Positions 62,779 through 64,000 of a stretch of 64,000 nucleotides of DNA are shown here, piece after piece. Source of the stretch: Pseudomonas proteolytica (GTDB lineage Bacteria > Pseudomonadota > Gammaproteobacteria > Pseudomonadales > Pseudomonadaceae); the NCBI RefSeq assembly GCF_007858275.1, contig NZ_VFEV01000021.1, forward strand, positions 50,334 to 114,333, given 5' to 3'. Numbering within the stretch: the first letter of the stretch is position 1; each line of letters begins with the position of its first letter. A model generated the notes under the pieces. The model saw only the letters and a list, made by a program, of their open reading frames with translations. It did no database searches and had not been told where the DNA came from. Position numbers and translations under genes: made by a program.

Positions 62779-63057
62779 ATGCGCAGTCCCAATTGGTTGT
62801 TCCTCGTCTTGCTCTTGCTGCTGGCTGGCCTGCAGTACCGCCTTTGGGTGGGCAATGGCAGCCTGGCGCAGGTAACCGACCTGACCCAGCAAATTGCCGC
62901 GCAGCACGCCGAGAACGAGGTGTTGCTGGAGCGCAACCGTGTACTCGATGCCGAAGTGCTTGAGTTGAAAAAAGGCATGGAGACCGTCGAAGAGCGGGCT
63001 CGTCATGAGTTGGGCATGGTCAAGGAGGGCGAAACCCTCTACCAGTTGGCCCAATGA
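62779..63057 (+). CDS. ftsB: Cell-division protein FtsB
   Basis: 92-residue bitopic membrane protein of the FtsQLB divisome complex. A transmembrane helix spans about residues 5-21 (NWLFLVLLLLLAGLQYRLW), followed by a periplasmic coiled coil (about 28-65) and a short C-terminal domain. The start at 62779 gives the normal length; a 21-codon upstream extension lacks support. The stop overlaps the ispD start (ATGA). Confidence 0.93.
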   Translation: MRSPNWLFLVLLLLLAGLQYRLWVGNGSLAQVTDLTQQIAAQHAENEVLLERNRVLDAEVLELKKGMETVEERARHELGMVKEGETLYQLAQ

Positions 63058-63761
63058 GTTCCTGTTTGCCGGCCTTCTGGGCCGTGATTCCTGCCGCGGG
63101 CGTCGGTGCCCGTATGGCCGCAGACCGTCCCAAGCAGTATCTGCAGTTGGGCGGGCGCACTATTCTTGAACACAGCCTGGGCTGTTTCCTCGACCATCCG
63201 AGCCTCAAGGGGCTGGTGGTCAGTCTGGCTGTGGATGATCCTTATTGGCCAAGCCTGGCGTGTGCTGGCGACCCGCGCATCCAGCGCGCGGACGGTGGTT
63301 CGCAGCGTTCAGGCTCGGTACTCAATGCGTTGCTGCAACTCAATGCCTTGGGCGCCAGCGATGACGACTGGGTGCTGGTGCACGATGCCGCACGGCCGAA
63401 CCTGAGCCGCGAGGACCTCGACACGTTGTTGGCAGAGCTGGCGCACGACCCTGTGGGCGGCTTGCTGGCTGTGCCGGCCCGCGACACCCTCAAGCGTGTC
63501 GACAAGCACGGGCGGGTCGTGGAAACCATTGACCGCAGCCTTATCTGGCAAGCCTACACGCCGCAAATGTTTCGCCTGGGTGCGCTGCATCGTGCCTTGG
63601 CCGATAGCCTGGTGGCCGACGCAGTTATCACCGACGAAGCCTCGGCCATGGAATGGTCCGGCCAGGCGCCGCGTCTGGTGGAAGGGCGCGCGGACAATAT
63701 CAAGGTGACCCGGCCAGAGGACCTGGAGTGGCTCAGGTTGCGATGGGCCAATCGCAGCTAA
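63054..63761 (+). CDS. ispD: 2-C-methyl-D-erythritol 4-phosphate cytidylyltransferase
   Basis: 235-residue MEP-pathway enzyme that couples CTP to MEP. The nucleotide motif is VIPAAGVGARMAADRPKQYL (near residues 11-30); VHDAARP binds the substrate, and TDEASAMEW the C-terminal site. It overlaps ftsB, and ispF usually follows it, but here REP DNA and the second MITE copy come next. Confidence 0.96.
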   Translation: MSSCLPAFWAVIPAAGVGARMAADRPKQYLQLGGRTILEHSLGCFLDHPSLKGLVVSLAVDDPYWPSLACAGDPRIQRADGGSQRSGSVLNALLQLNALGASDDDWVLVHDAARPNLSREDLDTLLAELAHDPVGGLLAVPARDTLKRVDKHGRVVETIDRSLIWQAYTPQMFRLGALHRALADSLVADAVITDEASAMEWSGQAPRLVEGRADNIKVTRPEDLEWLRLRWANRS

Positions 63762-63783
63762 TCAGTTACACCGAGTTGACTCT

Positions 63784-63865
63784 ATCGCAGGCAAGCCAGC
63801 TCCCACACTTGACCGCATTCCAGCAGGTATATGCGGCCAAGTGTGGGAGCTGGCTTGCCTGCGAT
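63784..63865. repeat. Tail-to-tail REP pair after ispD
   Basis: ATCGCAGGCAAGCCAGCTCC (63784 onward) and the inverse ending at 63865 point opposite to a normal REPIN, as a right arm followed by a left arm. The left arm is cut into by the MITE-like copy 3 bases later, so its own partner probably lies beyond the window. Confidence 0.85.
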
Positions 63866-63868
63866 GAG

Positions 63869-64000
63869 CATAGGTATCTACACAACTTTGCCGCAACGCC
63901 TAAATCCAGGCAGATAGCGCAGTTGTGGCGAGCGGGCTTGCCCCGCGCTGGGCTGCGAAGCAGCCCCAGTAAGCCGTATGCGGTGTATCAGATACTCCGT
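63869..64000 (+). mobile_element. MITE-like element, second copy (left part, continues past the window)
   Basis: CATAGGTATCTACACAACTT-T at 63869 equals the inverted right end of the copy at 26414 exactly. The first 56 bp (63869-63924) match that copy at 55 positions. From 63924 a REP core (TGTGGCGAGCGGGCTTG, to 63969 with a second small hairpin) lies in the opposite orientation to the core in copy 1. No right end is seen before the window stops, so the length is unknown. Confidence 0.75.
63924..63969 (+). repeat. REP element (TGTGGCGAGCGGGCTTG type) inside the second MITE copy
   Basis: TGTGGCGAGCGGGCTTGCCC followed by a second stem GGGCTGCGAAGCAGCCC, the common two-hairpin REP of P. fluorescens. 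It sits where copy 1 carries the same core inverted. Confidence 0.8.

Noticed and set aside
1..64000. CRISPR array, prophage, tRNA or rRNA genes
   Set aside because: No spacer-repeat series, integrase, tail or capsid gene, tRNA cloverleaf or rRNA stretch was seen; the only direct or inverted repeat families are REPs, the MITE-like ends and the 21-bp coding repeat.

Overview
The window is a GC-rich chromosomal segment from a Pseudomonas of the P. fluorescens group. From remembered PAO1 gene order (not searched), most genes fall in the order of the P. aeruginosa PA3692-PA3633 stretch: lptF, ppc, adk, mexL-mexJK, plsB, dapD, csdA, dapC, glnD, map, rpsB-tsf-pyrH-frr and the uppS-to-ispD envelope cluster. 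GTAG/TGTGGG-type REP palindromes typical of this group sit at many 3' ends. No rRNA, tRNA, CRISPR array, prophage or full transposase gene was found.

Layout. 1-10.5 kb: a partial OmpA-type lipoprotein gene (lptF-like) with a DUF4398 lipoprotein gene upstream, then ppc, adk, tsaB, several conserved genes of unknown role (DUF72, PEP mutase-like, extensin-like) and rsmJ. 10.5-15.4 kb: a TetR regulator divergent from an RND efflux pair, matching mexL-mexJK. 15.4-19.5 kb: a candidate Cys/His-repeat mini-protein, DUF4197 and YbaY-like exported proteins, and plsB. 19.7-25.3 kb: a block (cold-shock protein, hypothetical gene, rlmA, dapE, ndvB) that lies elsewhere in PAO1 (about PA1159-PA1163), so a rearrangement boundary is likely on each side. 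25.5-30.4 kb: tcdA with the csdA-csdE sulfur relay, dapD, yffB-like and a HigB/HigA-type toxin-antitoxin pair. 30.6-37.2 kb: Na+/H+ antiporter, dapC, glnD and map. 37.6-63.8 kb: a mostly same-strand run covering translation (rpsB, tsf, frr), nucleotides (pyrH, pyrG), isoprenoids (uppS, dxr, ispD), lipids and lipid A (cdsA, lpxD, fabZ, lpxA, lpxB, accA, kdsA), outer-membrane assembly (rseP, bamA, skp), replication (rnhB, dnaE), tRNA modification (tilS), glycolysis (eno) and division (ftsB).

How the genes fit together. Three dap genes (dapC, dapD, dapE) supply lysine and diaminopimelate for peptidoglycan. TsaB helps make t6A, which TcdA cyclises; CsdA and CsdE are its usual sulfur-relay neighbours. 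The 41-64 kb block couples envelope biogenesis with core replication and translation, with many 1-4 bp stop/start overlaps that suggest translational coupling.

The most unusual signal is not a gene. A 118-bp MITE-like element (26414-26531) has 21-bp terminal inverted repeats and an exact 10-bp target duplication, and it splits one arm of a REP palindrome. A second copy begins at 63869, also inside REP DNA, and runs towards the window end. The two share 55 of 56 terminal bases, but carry a REP core in opposite orientations. The best candidate for an undescribed gene is the 67-residue protein at 15546-15749 with a triplicated Pro-Cys-His/Pro-Ala-Lys-Pro unit.
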